Both the position numbers and the translations under genes were made by a program. This document shows, piece after piece, positions 12,691-23,144 of a stretch of DNA of 64,000 nucleotides. Numbering within the stretch: the stretch's first letter is position 1; the number at the start of each line of letters is the position of its first letter. The notes below the pieces were generated by a model that was given only the letters and a program-made list of their open reading frames with translations, ran no database searches and was not told the origin of the DNA. Location: assembly GCA_034769895.1 (NCBI GenBank), contig CM068373.1, positions 24,886,120 through 24,950,119 of the forward strand. Direction: 5' to 3'. The DNA comes from Magicicada septendecula. Lineage: Eukaryota > Arthropoda > Insecta > Hemiptera > Cicadidae.

Positions 12691-13765
12691 ATTTCTCATA
12701 AATCCTTGTAATATGTTGATCTTATCTTGTTTCAAAGTTCTGACGTTCTATCAACATTCAAATTCTGTTTAATTCATTTATTCCCAGAATTGTTTCATTC
12801 AGAATTGTTTATAGTACTGTGATTTTACTATTATTTCTGAATGTTTTGGTATTTCTCCAAATTCAAATTCTTCTTAATTATTTACCATAATGTTTTCTCA
12901 TAAACTTAGTTATAGTAAGTTGGTCTTACTTCATTTTTAAATTTTTTGTATTAAGTTCAAAATTCTCTCTCTTTCTCTTTCTTCCATAAAGTTTTTTCTT
13001 CAAAATATTAGGTTGTAAGATGTACTTACATTATTTTAAATTTTTTTTTAAATATATAAAAAATTCTTTTTCTTTCTCTTTCTTCCATAAAGTTTTGTTC
13101 TAAATTATCAGGTTGTAGTAAGAAGTACTTACTCAATTTTAAATTTTTTATAATTATATTTCAATTCAAAAGTCTTTCTTTTTCTTTCTTCCATAAAGTT
13201 TGTTCAAAAATTATTAGGTTGTAGTAAGATGTACTTACTTTATTTTAGAATTTTTTAAATTAAATTAAAAAATTCTTCTTCTTTTAATTCTCCAGAATGT
13301 TCTTCTCAAAATATTAGGTTGCAAGATGTACAATTATTTTAGAATTTTTAAAATATTAAATTAAAAAATTCTTCTTCTTTTAATTCTCCAGAATGTTCTT
13401 TTCAAAATATTAGGTTGTAAGATGTACTTACATTATTTCCGAATTTTTAAAATAAAAATTCTAAATTCCTTCTTCTTATAATTCTCCAAAATGTTCTTCT
13501 CAAAATATTAGGTTGTAAGATGTACTTACATTATTTTAGGATTTTTTCAAATAAAAATTCTAAATTCCTTCTTCTTATAATTCTCCAAAATGTTCTTCTC
13601 AAAATATTAGGTTGTAAGATGTACTTACATTATTTTAGGATTTTTTCAAATAAAAATTCTAAATTCCTTCTTCTTATAATTCTCCAAAATGTTCTTCTCA
13701 AAATATTAGGTTGTAAGATGTACTTACATTATTTTAGGATTTTTTCAAATAAAATTCAAAATTCT
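12690..13765. repeat. Tandem array next to the end of pol, about 97-bp units
   Basis: The words AAAATATTAGGTTGTAAGAT and GTACTTACATTATTTT recur at about 13010, 13110, 13216, 13316, 13412, 13510, 13612 and 13707, a spacing of about 95-105 bp. The last three units (nearest pol) are almost identical and earlier ones are progressively diverged. Fainter copies reach back to about 12700. The array lies within the element's 3' untranslated region. Confidence 0.9.
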
Positions 13766-13777
13766 AAATCTCACAAC

Positions 13778-16700
13778 TCATTCTTCATAATATTTCTTCA
13801 TAGAAGCTTGATTGTACACTCCTTTGATTTTTCCTGAAACGATTTCCTTCAACTCATATGTATTGTTATGCTTATCATTTACCACAACATATGGGCCAGT
13901 ATATAGTAATAGTAGTTTTTTGGTTATGCCTTCTAAGGTGCTAGGCAGCTCTCTATTTTTTAGGAGGACTTTTTCACCCTCTTTATATGTTACAATTCGC
14001 CCTATTGCCTTCTGGTATTTGGCTTGCCGTTTTTCCTGATCTTCTGCTACCTTATTGTAAAACTTCATCTGGTTGAATTTCCTATTGTTGTTCGTTGGAA
14101 ATTCAATGATTTGTTCAATGTCTCGGGGAGTCGGCTTCTCATACATGGCTGAGTACGGTGGAATTCCTATAGCTGGATGGTGGGCGTAATTTAGGAATGT
14201 TTCTGTCGCTGCTAGGTACTCTTGCCACTTTTTCTGTTGGTTGTGACAGTACGTGCGCAATATCCTACCCACTTCTCTTAGTACTCTCTCAGCCGGATTG
14301 CTACTTGGGTGGTAGACTGATGTCTTATACGTTTTGATCCCAAGTGCTAATAAAGTGTCTCGCCATCTCCTCCCCTTAAATTGTGTACCATGGTCGGTAA
14401 TAATGGAAAACGGTCTACCGATCTCTGGAACATACAAATCAATAATCACCGCCAAAACCTTTGCTGTTGTTGCCCGATTAACCGGATATAGCTTTATATA
14501 CTTGGTGTAGTGATCCATTATGATTACCAAGTATTTATATCTGTGCCGACCACCGCTACGGGGAAATGGCCCGCATATATCCAAAAACACTTTTTCCGGT
14601 TTTGTGTTGGAAGTTATTGGTATCATGATACCCTCTGTCTTTTCATTATTTACTTTTGCACATTGGCAGATCTTACAGGACTTGATGTATGTTCTCACCT
14701 TGCGGTTGATATTCTTGATCTTACAATTTTCCTCTAGAGCCTGTATCACTTTTAACGCTCCCATGTGACCATACCTGACATGGTAATCGATGATGACCTC
14801 CTTTTCGATTTGGTGTGGGATTATCACCTTCCATGTCTCATCGTCCAAGGCGGTTTTTATGAATAAAATTCCCTTGTTAAGGTGGTAATATTTAGAAATG
14901 GTTTCATCATTGGCTTCCAAACGACTCACAATGTTTTTCAGCTTAGGATCAGACTGCTGATGGATTCGGATATTTATTAACAAAGCTTGTAAATCGGCTC
15001 TGGTCGTGAATATGTTATAAATTTTTACTAAGCTCTCCTTCTCTCCCTCGAAAGTCTGATCTTCCAGATTTATACGTGACAACACATCCGCTACCACGTT
15101 CTTCTTTCCTGGAATGTATTCCCATTTCAGGTCATATTCTTGTAGGGCGAGTACCCACCTAGCCAATCGGCCGTGACTTAACTTGCACCTACGAAGGAAC
15201 GAGATGGATTTATGATCAGTTCGTACCGTGACTTGATATCCGAGAATGTACGTCCGGAACTTGCTGCATGCGAACACCACGCTCAACAATTCCTTTTCTG
15301 TCACACTGTAGTTCTTTTCGCACTGGTTCAGTGTGCGACTAGCGAAGCTTAATACCAGATGTTGTCCCTCCTCGTCTTCCTGGTATAATGTCGTTCCTAA
15401 GCTTAGATCGCTAGCGTCACAGTTTAGAAAGAACGGTTTCTTAAAATCTGGGTGACGAAGTATCACACTCTCCAGAAACTTCTCTTTTATTAATCGGAAA
15501 GTAATATCTTGATCTTCACCCCAAGTCCATTTGTTCTTGGCAGATAACTGTGGTTGAAACTTGGCGGTCAACTCGGAATATCGGCTCTGAAACTTCCTGT
15601 AATAGTTACAGAGTCCGAGGAAAGATTGCAATTGTTTCCTGTTTCTTGGTTGCGGGAACCTCTGAATTGCCTCCACTTTTTCTGCTGATGGTGTAATACC
15701 TCTGTCGTCTAGGTTGAAGCCTAAGAATTGTACCTCGCGCGCTATGAACTTGGATTTCTCCAACTTCAGTGTTATGTTGTTCTGCGCTAGTTTGTTTAGT
15801 ACAAATTCCACTCTGTAACAGTGCTCCTCCCAGGTTCCGGATGTAATTAGTAAATCGTCAACATAGACGGTGGTAAATTGGAGCGCTTCTGGTCCCAAAA
15901 TCTGGTCCATGCATGCCACAAATATGGCGACAGAATTGACAAGTCCGAAGGGCAGTCTCTTGAACTGGTAATTGCGCCCTTCGAAAATGAACGCTACGTA
16001 TTGGCGGCTTTGTGGATGCAGCTCTACCTGCCAATAACCACAGACCGTATCCCAGGTGCTAATAAATCTAGTACCATGAAAACGCTTTAAGATTTCTTCT
16101 ATTTCACCGGGAGAGGTTCTGTCATTCACAATTGTCTTGTTCAACTCACGCGCATCTAAACAGAGCCGGACTTGTCCGTCTTTCTTCGGAACAGCAATAA
16201 TTGGACTAGTGTAAGGTGATTGACTAATCTCAATTATGTCATTATCTATCATCTTGTTTATCTCTGTTCTCACGGCTTCTTTGAGCGACTGCGCTATTGG
16301 ATATGACCTCCGGTTAAACTCTACGTTTTCTTTAAAACGAAGTTGGCACTGGTAGTTTTTTACCTTCCCTGGTTCATCAGAAAACACCGCCTTGTATTTC
16401 TCATATATAGCGATTAGACGATCAGCCAGATGTGTTGGTATTTTCTTGTTATCGCTTCCGCACTGGAAATTCCGTATTTCTTGGATCTTAACTGACCATA
16501 AATCCTCTCCACCATGGTTGTATATTATGGGTTTAGAAAGAGGGATGTTTCTAATAACATTTATTTTACGAAGTTGTTGATGTATAGGGCTGGGAAGTAT
16601 AGTTGTGCTTCCTACCAGATCTGCGGTCCATGTTACTCCGTCTGGGAAAAGTGATACTCTATTTAAATTAAGATCGATTACTGCCGAATATCTACGAAGA

Positions 16701-17110
16701 ATATCGCAACCGACTAAGATGTCAAATGGTAATCCGGTGGCGATTAAAAATTCCATGTCTAAAGCTATATCACGGCTAACGACACTTAAGGAAACTTGCT
16801 TCCTAATGGTTTTATTCTGGCGACCAGTTGCACCTACCAACACAATGTTGTTGACTGGTAACATTGGCAAAGTTTTTCCACATGTACATTGTATCCTCTC
16901 CAACTCATTGGAGTTTATTATTGAAATATTAGCTCCTGTGTCTATCATTATTTTAGCGGGAACTCCTTCCACCTCCGCTGTTATATAAATTATCTCATTA
17001 TTACTGTTGCTGAGACTCTTCTCGTTCTCTTCCAAAAGTTCAGTTCGTATGTCTTTCAGATAATGGTTACTTATGATAGTGATATTCTTATCATTGTTTG
17101 CTTGTTGCAA
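13778..17110 (-). CDS. pol: Gypsy Pol: protease, reverse transcriptase, RNase H, integrase
   Basis: A single open frame of 1110 codons. Domains in order: aspartic protease with MIDTGANISI (DTG at residues 57-59); reverse transcriptase at about 250-475 with VRLCLDARELNK (315-325), FISTWDTVCGYWQVEL, LPFGL and the catalytic YVDD (416-419); RNase H at about 560-685 with D565 (NCDAS), E607, D632 (TDHKS) and D675 (VVADVLSR); integrase with the zinc-binding H777/H782/C812/C815; a D,D-E core with D844 (LDICGPFP), D906 (ITDHGTQF) and E941 (NPAERV); and a C-terminal GPY module (TGPYVVV, near 1071). All expected catalytic residues are present. No chromodomain is seen. The frame carries on upstream of 17110, which is a TTG, and overlaps the end of gag in the -1 frame, so it is probably made only as a Gag-Pol fusion by frameshifting. 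LPFGLVNSVAIF is less usual than the common LPFGLKNAPATF. Confidence 0.97.
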   Translation of the reverse strand: MQQANNDKNITIISNHYLKDIRTELLEENEKSLSNSNNEIIYITAEVEGVPAKIMIDTGANISIINSNELERIQCTCGKTLPMLPVNNIVLVGATGRQNKTIRKQVSLSVVSRDIALDMEFLIATGLPFDILVGCDILRRYSAVIDLNLNRVSLFPDGVTWTADLVGSTTILPSPIHQQLRKINVIRNIPLSKPIIYNHGGEDLWSVKIQEIRNFQCGSDNKKIPTHLADRLIAIYEKYKAVFSDEPGKVKNYQCQLRFKENVEFNRRSYPIAQSLKEAVRTEINKMIDNDIIEISQSPYTSPIIAVPKKDGQVRLCLDARELNKTIVNDRTSPGEIEEILKRFHGTRFISTWDTVCGYWQVELHPQSRQYVAFIFEGRNYQFKRLPFGLVNSVAIFVACMDQILGPEALQFTTVYVDDLLITSGTWEEHCYRVEFVLNKLAQNNITLKLEKSKFIAREVQFLGFNLDDRGITPSAEKVEAIQRFPQPRNRKQLQSFLGLCNYYRKFQSRYSELTAKFQPQLSAKNKWTWGEDQDITFRLIKEKFLESVILRHPDFKKPFFLNCDASDLSLGTTLYQEDEEGQHLVLSFASRTLNQCEKNYSVTEKELLSVVFACSKFRTYILGYQVTVRTDHKSISFLRRCKLSHGRLARWVLALQEYDLKWEYIPGKKNVVADVLSRINLEDQTFEGEKESLVKIYNIFTTRADLQALLINIRIHQQSDPKLKNIVSRLEANDETISKYYHLNKGILFIKTALDDETWKVIIPHQIEKEVIIDYHVRYGHMGALKVIQALEENCKIKNINRKVRTYIKSCKICQCAKVNNEKTEGIMIPITSNTKPEKVFLDICGPFPRSGGRHRYKYLVIIMDHYTKYIKLYPVNRATTAKVLAVIIDLYVPEIGRPFSIITDHGTQFKGRRWRDTLLALGIKTYKTSVYHPSSNPAERVLREVGRILRTYCHNQQKKWQEYLAATETFLNYAHHPAIGIPPYSAMYEKPTPRDIEQIIEFPTNNNRKFNQMKFYNKVAEDQEKRQAKYQKAIGRIVTYKEGEKVLLKNRELPSTLEGITKKLLLLYTGPYVVVNDKHNNTYELKEIVSGKIKGVYNQASMKKYYEE

Positions 17111-17163
17111 ATCATCCTTTTCTAACCCAGGAAGTATAAGCAGTAACGGGTCATCGTTGTTGA

Positions 17164-19596
17164 TTACTGCCTCCTCTCGTTTAAAGTATTTTGGTCAGTG
17201 TTTATGTTATTATTGACCGAGGCATCGTTCGGGAAACTCTGGTTTGTTTCCTGACGTTCTGTACCCTGGTTGATGTTTAACGCCCTGTTCTGTTGTCTGC
17301 CAAGATCTTCCAGGCTGGTACTTCGTCTTTCCTGTTCGTATCTTGGGCCGTCTCGTTCCGCACTCCTCCATCTTCGGTCGGCGCCGTGGAAGCTGCTCCT
17401 CCTCGGTTGATAATATCTCCTGGGTCCGCGATCTTCTGCTCTTATAAAATTTACCCTAGGGCGCGACACTCGGTTATTACTATTGCTATTATTGTTATTA
17501 CTAAAATTATTATTATAGTAATTTCGGTTAGGTGGGTAAGGTCTGTCACCATTATTGTTGGGATATGGATTTCTCTGACTGTATGGGACATTATTATTTT
17601 GTTGATAAAAATTGTTTCTATTATTTGGGTAGGGGTTGTTATTCCTTACGCCGTTAAAATTACCGTTAAACTGGTTATTACGCGGCGGGTTGTTAGGGCC
17701 GTCGTAATTATTGGGCTGGTTCCGGTTACTTGTATGGTTATTACCGTTATTGGGGTAGGTAGTCGGTCTCGCTTCTGGTCTCTCATTTCTCTTCCTGCTC
17801 TGCCGATAATACTCTTCGTTCTCGTATCCCTCTAGTAACTCGGTCATTCCCTGGATCGTCTTGATCTGACTACCTCTCCGGGCCCTGATAATGTACTCAT
17901 CATAGTGATACGATATCTTGTTCACTAAACATTCTTCTGGGATTGCTGGCTCAAGGTGTTTTGCCATACACACCTTCCCCAAGAAATATGCCGTCATACT
18001 GCTACCTAATTGTGACCTGTATCTTCCATTACAAATATTGTCACGGATCAAGTTCTGGGTGGTCTCAGACCAGTATTTTGTCTTAAACATTTTCCGGAAC
18101 TGTTGGTAGTCGGAAATTTCACTCCGGTTGGCCATCCACCAATTATCTGTTATGTCTCGGAAAGACTCGTCGAATATCTCCCTGCTATGGCTCCATTGGG
18201 TAATTTTATGCTTGGTCAAATATTCTTCTACCCTAGCTAGGAACTCCATCGGCTTGCGTTTGTATTGCCGGAAGTTGAGCCACTCTCGGCTTTCGTTGAC
18301 AGGCAATCCGGTGAAATGAGTCGGTCTGTTCCTTATTGCTTCCATCTCCTCTCGGCTTTGTCGCACCTGACCGGTGATACTGGCCACGGTCTCTTGTATA
18401 TCGTTACATCGTTCTGTGACTTGGTCGCGTACTTTTCCGAATTCTTCTTGATTTTCCTTTCTCTGTTCTTCTACCTTCCTACGACTATGTTCTTCAATAT
18501 TTGTGAACTTGATGTTCACCACTTCTTTAAACTCATGCACCTCCTTTTCGGTCTGGTTGCACTTTCCATCAATCTCTCGAATCTGTCGATTGACCATTAT
18601 ATTTTCTTCTTCCATCTTCTTATTCATCGTTTTTTTGTTAACGTTGATTTCTTTATTCAGTTCTTCTCGCAACAATTCCATCCTTTCGTCCAGTTTGTCC
18701 AAATTCTCCTGATTGACTTCTCTTAATTCTTCTCTCAGAATTTGATCGTCCTCTCTCAATTCTTCCAATTTCTCCCCCATCTTCTCTTCCAACTTCTTGT
18801 TATCTTCTTTCAACTCTTCCTTCAATTGTCGGTTGTTCTTCTCTATCTTCTTCCTGGTTTCATCGATTTTCTGATTAGTATTCTCAATTTTATTAATCAA
18901 TTCTTCTTTAGTCGCCTTGAATTCTTCTTTGAACGATTGGTTGTCTTCCTTCAATTCTTCTAACTTCTTCCCCATCTCTTCTTCCATCTTCTTGTTGTCT
19001 TCCTTCAAATCTTCTATGTTCTGGTTCATCCCCGTCAACTCTTCTTTTGTGGATTGATTATCCTTCTTCAATTCTTCCATCTTCTCTTCCATCTTCTTGC
19101 TGTTTTCTTCCATCTTCTTGTTCATCCCACTCAATTCTTCTTTTGTTTTTTCTATTTTATTTCCCAAATCTTCTTTTAAAGACTGGTTGTCTCCCTTCAA
19201 CTCTTCAAATTTCTTATTTGCTTCTTCCTTGCCGGATTTGATATCTTCTTTCAAAGACTGACTATCTTCTTTCCTTTCCTTATTACTTTCGTCTATCTTC
19301 TTGTCCATGTTTTTATTTATTTCTTTACTCATTTCCATCATCATTCTTCTGAGCATTTCATGTAATCTCTCATCCTCCGTCCGTTTTGGTTTTTCCAATC
19401 GTTCCTCCTGGACATTGACTTCCTCTGTCTGAGTAGGCATCTCAGGTTGTTCCCCTGGTTGTTCATACTGTTTGGACAACACTGGTGGCAACGAACTTTC
19501 CGCGTCTATTGGTGTTGCTTCCTTGTTGTCCATGTCAACTTCTATTTCTTTCTCGGCCTCCGCCGCCCGTTTCTTAGATGTTGCACGTTGTTGCAT
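17164..19596 (-). CDS. gag: Gypsy Gag with a very long coiled coil
   Basis: An open frame of 810 codons from the first ATG at 19596; the frame itself opens at 19641 with TTG just after a stop. Counting from 19641: residues 1-85 are acidic/polar. Residues about 85-435 are Lys/Glu-rich with heptad-like patterning and a repeating phrase (KEDNQSLKEDL, KEDNQSFKEEF, REDDQILREEL), predicting a long coiled coil. Residues about 440-615 contain FTGLPVNESREWLNF, WSHSREIFDESFRDI and FRKMFKTKYW, matching the capsid-like retrotransposon Gag domain. Residues about 620-830 are Asn/Arg/Tyr/Pro-rich and basic. There is no CCHC zinc knuckle, so the basic Asn-rich tail may take the RNA-binding role (inference). 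It would assemble the virus-like particle. The coding strand is uninterrupted. Confidence 0.93.
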   Translation of the reverse strand: MQQRATSKKRAAEAEKEIEVDMDNKEATPIDAESSLPPVLSKQYEQPGEQPEMPTQTEEVNVQEERLEKPKRTEDERLHEMLRRMMMEMSKEINKNMDKKIDESNKERKEDSQSLKEDIKSGKEEANKKFEELKGDNQSLKEDLGNKIEKTKEELSGMNKKMEENSKKMEEKMEELKKDNQSTKEELTGMNQNIEDLKEDNKKMEEEMGKKLEELKEDNQSFKEEFKATKEELINKIENTNQKIDETRKKIEKNNRQLKEELKEDNKKLEEKMGEKLEELREDDQILREELREVNQENLDKLDERMELLREELNKEINVNKKTMNKKMEEENIMVNRQIREIDGKCNQTEKEVHEFKEVVNIKFTNIEEHSRRKVEEQRKENQEEFGKVRDQVTERCNDIQETVASITGQVRQSREEMEAIRNRPTHFTGLPVNESREWLNFRQYKRKPMEFLARVEEYLTKHKITQWSHSREIFDESFRDITDNWWMANRSEISDYQQFRKMFKTKYWSETTQNLIRDNICNGRYRSQLGSSMTAYFLGKVCMAKHLEPAIPEECLVNKISYHYDEYIIRARRGSQIKTIQGMTELLEGYENEEYYRQSRKRNERPEARPTTYPNNGNNHTSNRNQPNNYDGPNNPPRNNQFNGNFNGVRNNNPYPNNRNNFYQQNNNVPYSQRNPYPNNNGDRPYPPNRNYYNNNFSNNNNSNSNNRVSRPRVNFIRAEDRGPRRYYQPRRSSFHGADRRWRSAERDGPRYEQERRSTSLEDLGRQQNRALNINQGTERQETNQSFPNDASVNNNINTDQNTLNERRQ
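17179..17185 (-). promoter_or_regulatory. -1 ribosomal frameshift slip site UUUAAAC
   Basis: The minus strand reads ACT TTA AAC in the gag frame five codons before the gag stop, giving the canonical heptamer U UUA AAC. Slipping back one base places the ribosome in the pol frame, which is open across this point. Gag-pol joining by -1 frameshifting is a standard device of this class. A downstream stimulatory structure was not tested. Confidence 0.85.
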
Positions 19597-19686
19597 TTTC
19601 CCTTGAAATTCTCTGGCTTTGTAGCTGTTGCCTAGCTCCAACTAGTGATTGGGCAGAATGTATTGGCCTTCCAATCGCTAATTAAA

Positions 19687-19706
19687 GCCCCTAAAGTTGT
19701 GCGCCA
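19687..19706 (-). other. Primer binding site of the Gypsy element
   Basis: Three bases inside the 5' LTR the minus strand reads TGGCGCACAACTTTAGGGGC. It starts with the obligatory TGG (complement of CCA) and resembles the lysine tRNA 3' end used by gypsy-type elements (TGGCGCCCAACGTGGGGC), with differences. The tRNA assignment is tentative; the position and TGG are clear. Confidence 0.75.
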
Positions 19707-19709
19707 ATT

Positions 19710-22700
19710 TGTAATAATATAAATAAGTTGTAATGTAATATGTTTAATTGGTGTGTTTCTCGACGTCTTACTGGCCTGAAACACTTCCTTAAGTTTCCCA
19801 GCTGGTCTAGTCCCAATGGTAGCAAGACTGGTCGAGTAGCGTAATGTTCAGCTTCACCGAAAGTTTCAAAACAAAAATTATTGTTTTGAAGAAAATTTAA
19901 AAAAAAAATTATGTTTATAAAAAAAAATAATTTAAAAAAAAAATTTTTAATTTTATTAATTAATTAATTATAATCAATTAATTAATATAGGGCTGTGAAG
20001 TTTTAAAAAGTGTAATGCTCTTCTGAAAATTTTTATTAGAGTTTTGGTATACTTTAAATAAACTATCACCACTCATAAGACTGTCTTCAAACCAATCGAT
20101 ACATGTTTACCTTTTTATTTTTTAGGTTATCTTCACTTATAGGTGGTAAAGTCCTCATAGATTATTAATTATAATTATATTAATGATAACTAGTAATATT
20201 TATGAAATGAAGAACTATTTAGTGTTGAAGAATATTAATGTTTTATTAATTAATAGCAATTTGACTCTTATCGATTATTATCGACTCTCAGGATATCGAA
20301 AAAATTACAAAGTATATTATATAAAAATTATACAGGGTTCTTTAAACAGCCAATTATTATCAAAGTCAGAGAAATCGGGCCAATATTTAAAAAGTATAAC
20401 GTTACAATCAAATTAATAATTATTACTAAACACAGACATTGAATAATAATTTGAAAATAAAATAATTGTTTTCACCGAACAGCTGGGTTGAACTAGGAGA
20501 AGGCACTGGGATCGTCAAAAGCAAATGGCGGCCATCAAGTTGATCAAAATGTTGCTCGTTCCTGCTGCGTTCCAAATAATGTATTTTCTGGCAGTATTCC
20601 TGTTCTTGTGTCTGCAAATCTCTTGTTAAATGTTGTGTAGTGACTGGTGTACTGTTTCTGAGTTGTATTTAGTGTATCCGTGTAATTATTAGTTCAAACA
20701 CTTTCCCCGATTCCGTCACTAATTTGGGTTAATGTATTATACAGTTTTCTAGTGTTTTGTGGTGTTTTTCGGAGTAGATATGTATTGTTCTGTGTTATGG
20801 AGTGTTTCTTGATTGTTTCTCTTATAATATGATAGTTTTAGAAGTATTTTACAAGTCACTCGCGATTTCACAATAACGTACTATACACTCGCTTTATATG
20901 ACTATTATAAGTTAGGTTAGGCACGTTACAAAACGTTTGTCATGTTAACCGTTCAAATACCAATAATTAACTAACTGTTTCCTCCAGTTTCAATTAAACT
21001 CTTAGCCAATATAATATTATTCTTAACATTGTTCAAATATATTTTCATATCCTGTGCACACTTTAATATTTCACTATATAAATACCTAAACTTGGGTTAT
21101 TTATCAATTTTATTCACTAGATGTTATTTAAATTAATCTTTCAGTTCATTCAGCTTATTTTCAGATTAAATAATGCCGTTTTATAGTGTTTTCTGTCCAA
21201 AAAATAGTAATTTTACTTTCAGTTTGGTATACTCTGAAAAGTAAAAACATCAAAATTTACTTCCTGTCATTATATAAATTCAGCCATTTTATCAGTTATA
21301 TTTAATATTAATAATCCTATATTGTATTAAAAGGTTCATATTCCCTTATTTTCTGGTAATTAATTGAATTAGTTGTATTCTGAAACATTATTCTGAAATA
21401 TATGACTCCCATGTCTAAATTTCTGAGTTTAGTCATTTTCATTTTTATTTATAATTCTGAATATAATTTATTAAAATTTTCCTAAATGGTATGTGCAATT
21501 ATATGGCTTGATCTCAAGTTTATTTTGTCTAAACCCCTTTTGTTTATTTGCATTTAAATGAGCAATTTCTCTGTTTTGATGAAGTTTGGTTTCCATTCTT
21601 TTGGCCTATGATTTTTTTAACAATTTTTCTTACAAAATATTTTACAAACAATATATGATGTGTGATACCCTCTCTGACTTTTACATATAGTATTATAAAT
21701 TAAACATGTTTTCAAATTACACAAAAACAATTAGTATTGGTTACAATACAAATAATAGTTAAACAAAATAAAGAATATTTTTTTAAATAAATGGTTGTCT
21801 TCAAGTCAGACATTTTGCAACAAAATCCTTATTTCTAAACATGGAAATATGGCTTACAAAAAAGGTTTTTTACTAACTAACATCTTAATTACTCTCTACT
21901 ATTTACAAGTAGTAACTATTTTTATAGTTCGGATGTTAGTTGTATCAGACCCAAACAAATGGCCTTATATCTAAAACATTTTTAAACATTCTTTTACTAT
22001 ATACATAAAAACCTTATATTTATATTCTTATTTCTAACTATTATTATAAGTAGGATTCTACAGTTTTTATACCGTCTTTTATACATTGTCTTTGGGGAAT
22101 TGTACCCTGTCATTAATAAATAAATAGTATGAATTGTTCAAAAAGTATTAAGAAATCTGTTTTTTCTTTTTTCATGTAAAACAAAAATGTTATTTTAAAC
22201 AGATTCATGTCTCATGAACAACATATTGTCACAGTACACATTTCAAGTCATTGGAAATTGTATATTTCATTGCATTCAATGTTTGTGATTGCCAAGAATG
22301 AAACACAAGGTTCATTTTTTTATAATACCCAAAACTATCACTGGTTCACTTTGCACTTTTATATCATGTTAATGCTAAATGGTCGTATAGTCTTATTAAC
22401 ATAATAAATTGGTTAGCGTTTTTTCAATGGAGATTTGTTCCATGGGTACTATATTATTGTTTCATCTTGGTTCACAGGCAACTTTTACTTTATACACTTC
22501 TCTCTCTTAAATTTATATACATGTGGTTTTTATTTCGTTATACTTTTATTTTTTAAATATTTATTTTGGGGATATAGGGATTTGGGTGTCTTTTATAAGA
22601 GCATGACATCTTCTTCAGGATGCTGCCTTCTTCTTCTTTCATCAGTCTTCTTTTCTCCTGCCTTCTGGGACTGGTATCTTCTCCATCTTCTTCTTGATGC

Positions 22701-23095
22701 CATCAGGTTTCTTGGGATCTTCTCCATCTTCTTCTTTATTTCAGAAATACACCACCTGTATTGGTTGATCTTGGCTTATTTTAGGGTTTCTATTCTATTT
22801 ATTCTCCCTCGTTGTGGGTTTGGTCATATTCTGTACTGCTTGGTTATTTACTTTTTTACCTTCCTGGGTTATACCTTGAAAACCTTTGGTTATGAGACTG
22901 GTCTTGGATGACTCATCGCTAGTAACTCCTTTTATTTGAACTTGTATTTTCTTTATAATAATGATTTCTTTCCACAGTTGCTATGAATTAATCTATTTAT
23001 ATTAAACTTAATGCTTTCTTCCAAATTTAAATATTATAACTTTATTATTCTAATTATCAATTGCCATTCAATATTATGCTTATATCTGTCACGCT

Positions 23096-23098
<3 letters not shown>
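19710..23098 (-). repeat. 5' LTR of the Gypsy element (3.39 kb)
   Basis: The upstream LTR in the element's direction. It matches 7894-11384 along its whole length apart from the indels noted there. It ends CGCTACA at 23098, directly against an (AT)n microsatellite. Promoter elements were not resolved in this AT-rich sequence. Confidence 0.95.

Positions 23099-23100
<2 letters not shown>

Positions 23101-23142
<42 letters not shown>
23101..23142. repeat. (AT)n microsatellite, target of the Gypsy insertion
   Basis: An uninterrupted AT dinucleotide run of about 21 repeats flush with the Gypsy 5' LTR. A shorter TATATGTATATAT lies on the other side of the element. Confidence 0.95.

Positions 23143-23144
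<2 letters not shown>

Larger units (their letters stand above)
7894..23098 (-). mobile_element. Ty3/Gypsy-type LTR retrotransposon, looks whole and young
   Basis: A 15.2-kb element read on the minus strand: LTR (19710-23098), primer site, gag, pol, a non-coding repetitive region, LTR (7894-11384). Both LTRs begin TGTAATAATA and end CGCTACA on the plus strand, i.e. TG...CA. ATAT flanks both ends (7890-7893 and 23099-23102), but since the target is an (AT)n tract the duplication length is uncertain. The LTRs are identical by eye over stretches of hundreds of bases. I noticed only a handful of substitutions and a few indels in 3.4 kb, so insertion was recent. Both main reading frames are long and uninterrupted. 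The order protease-RT-RNase H-integrase makes it Gypsy and not Copia. No envelope-like gene is visible. Confidence 0.97.

Noticed and set aside
11385-13777. Envelope-like gene in the Gypsy element
   Set aside because: No open frame of useful length in the element's direction between pol and the 3' LTR.
13520-13837. 105-codon plus-strand frame with a repeated protein phrase
   Set aside because: The frame is just the translated tandem array 3' of pol, antisense to the element.
13812-19635. Many plus-strand frames opposite gag and pol
   Set aside because: All are shadows of the minus-strand coding sequence with no independent support.
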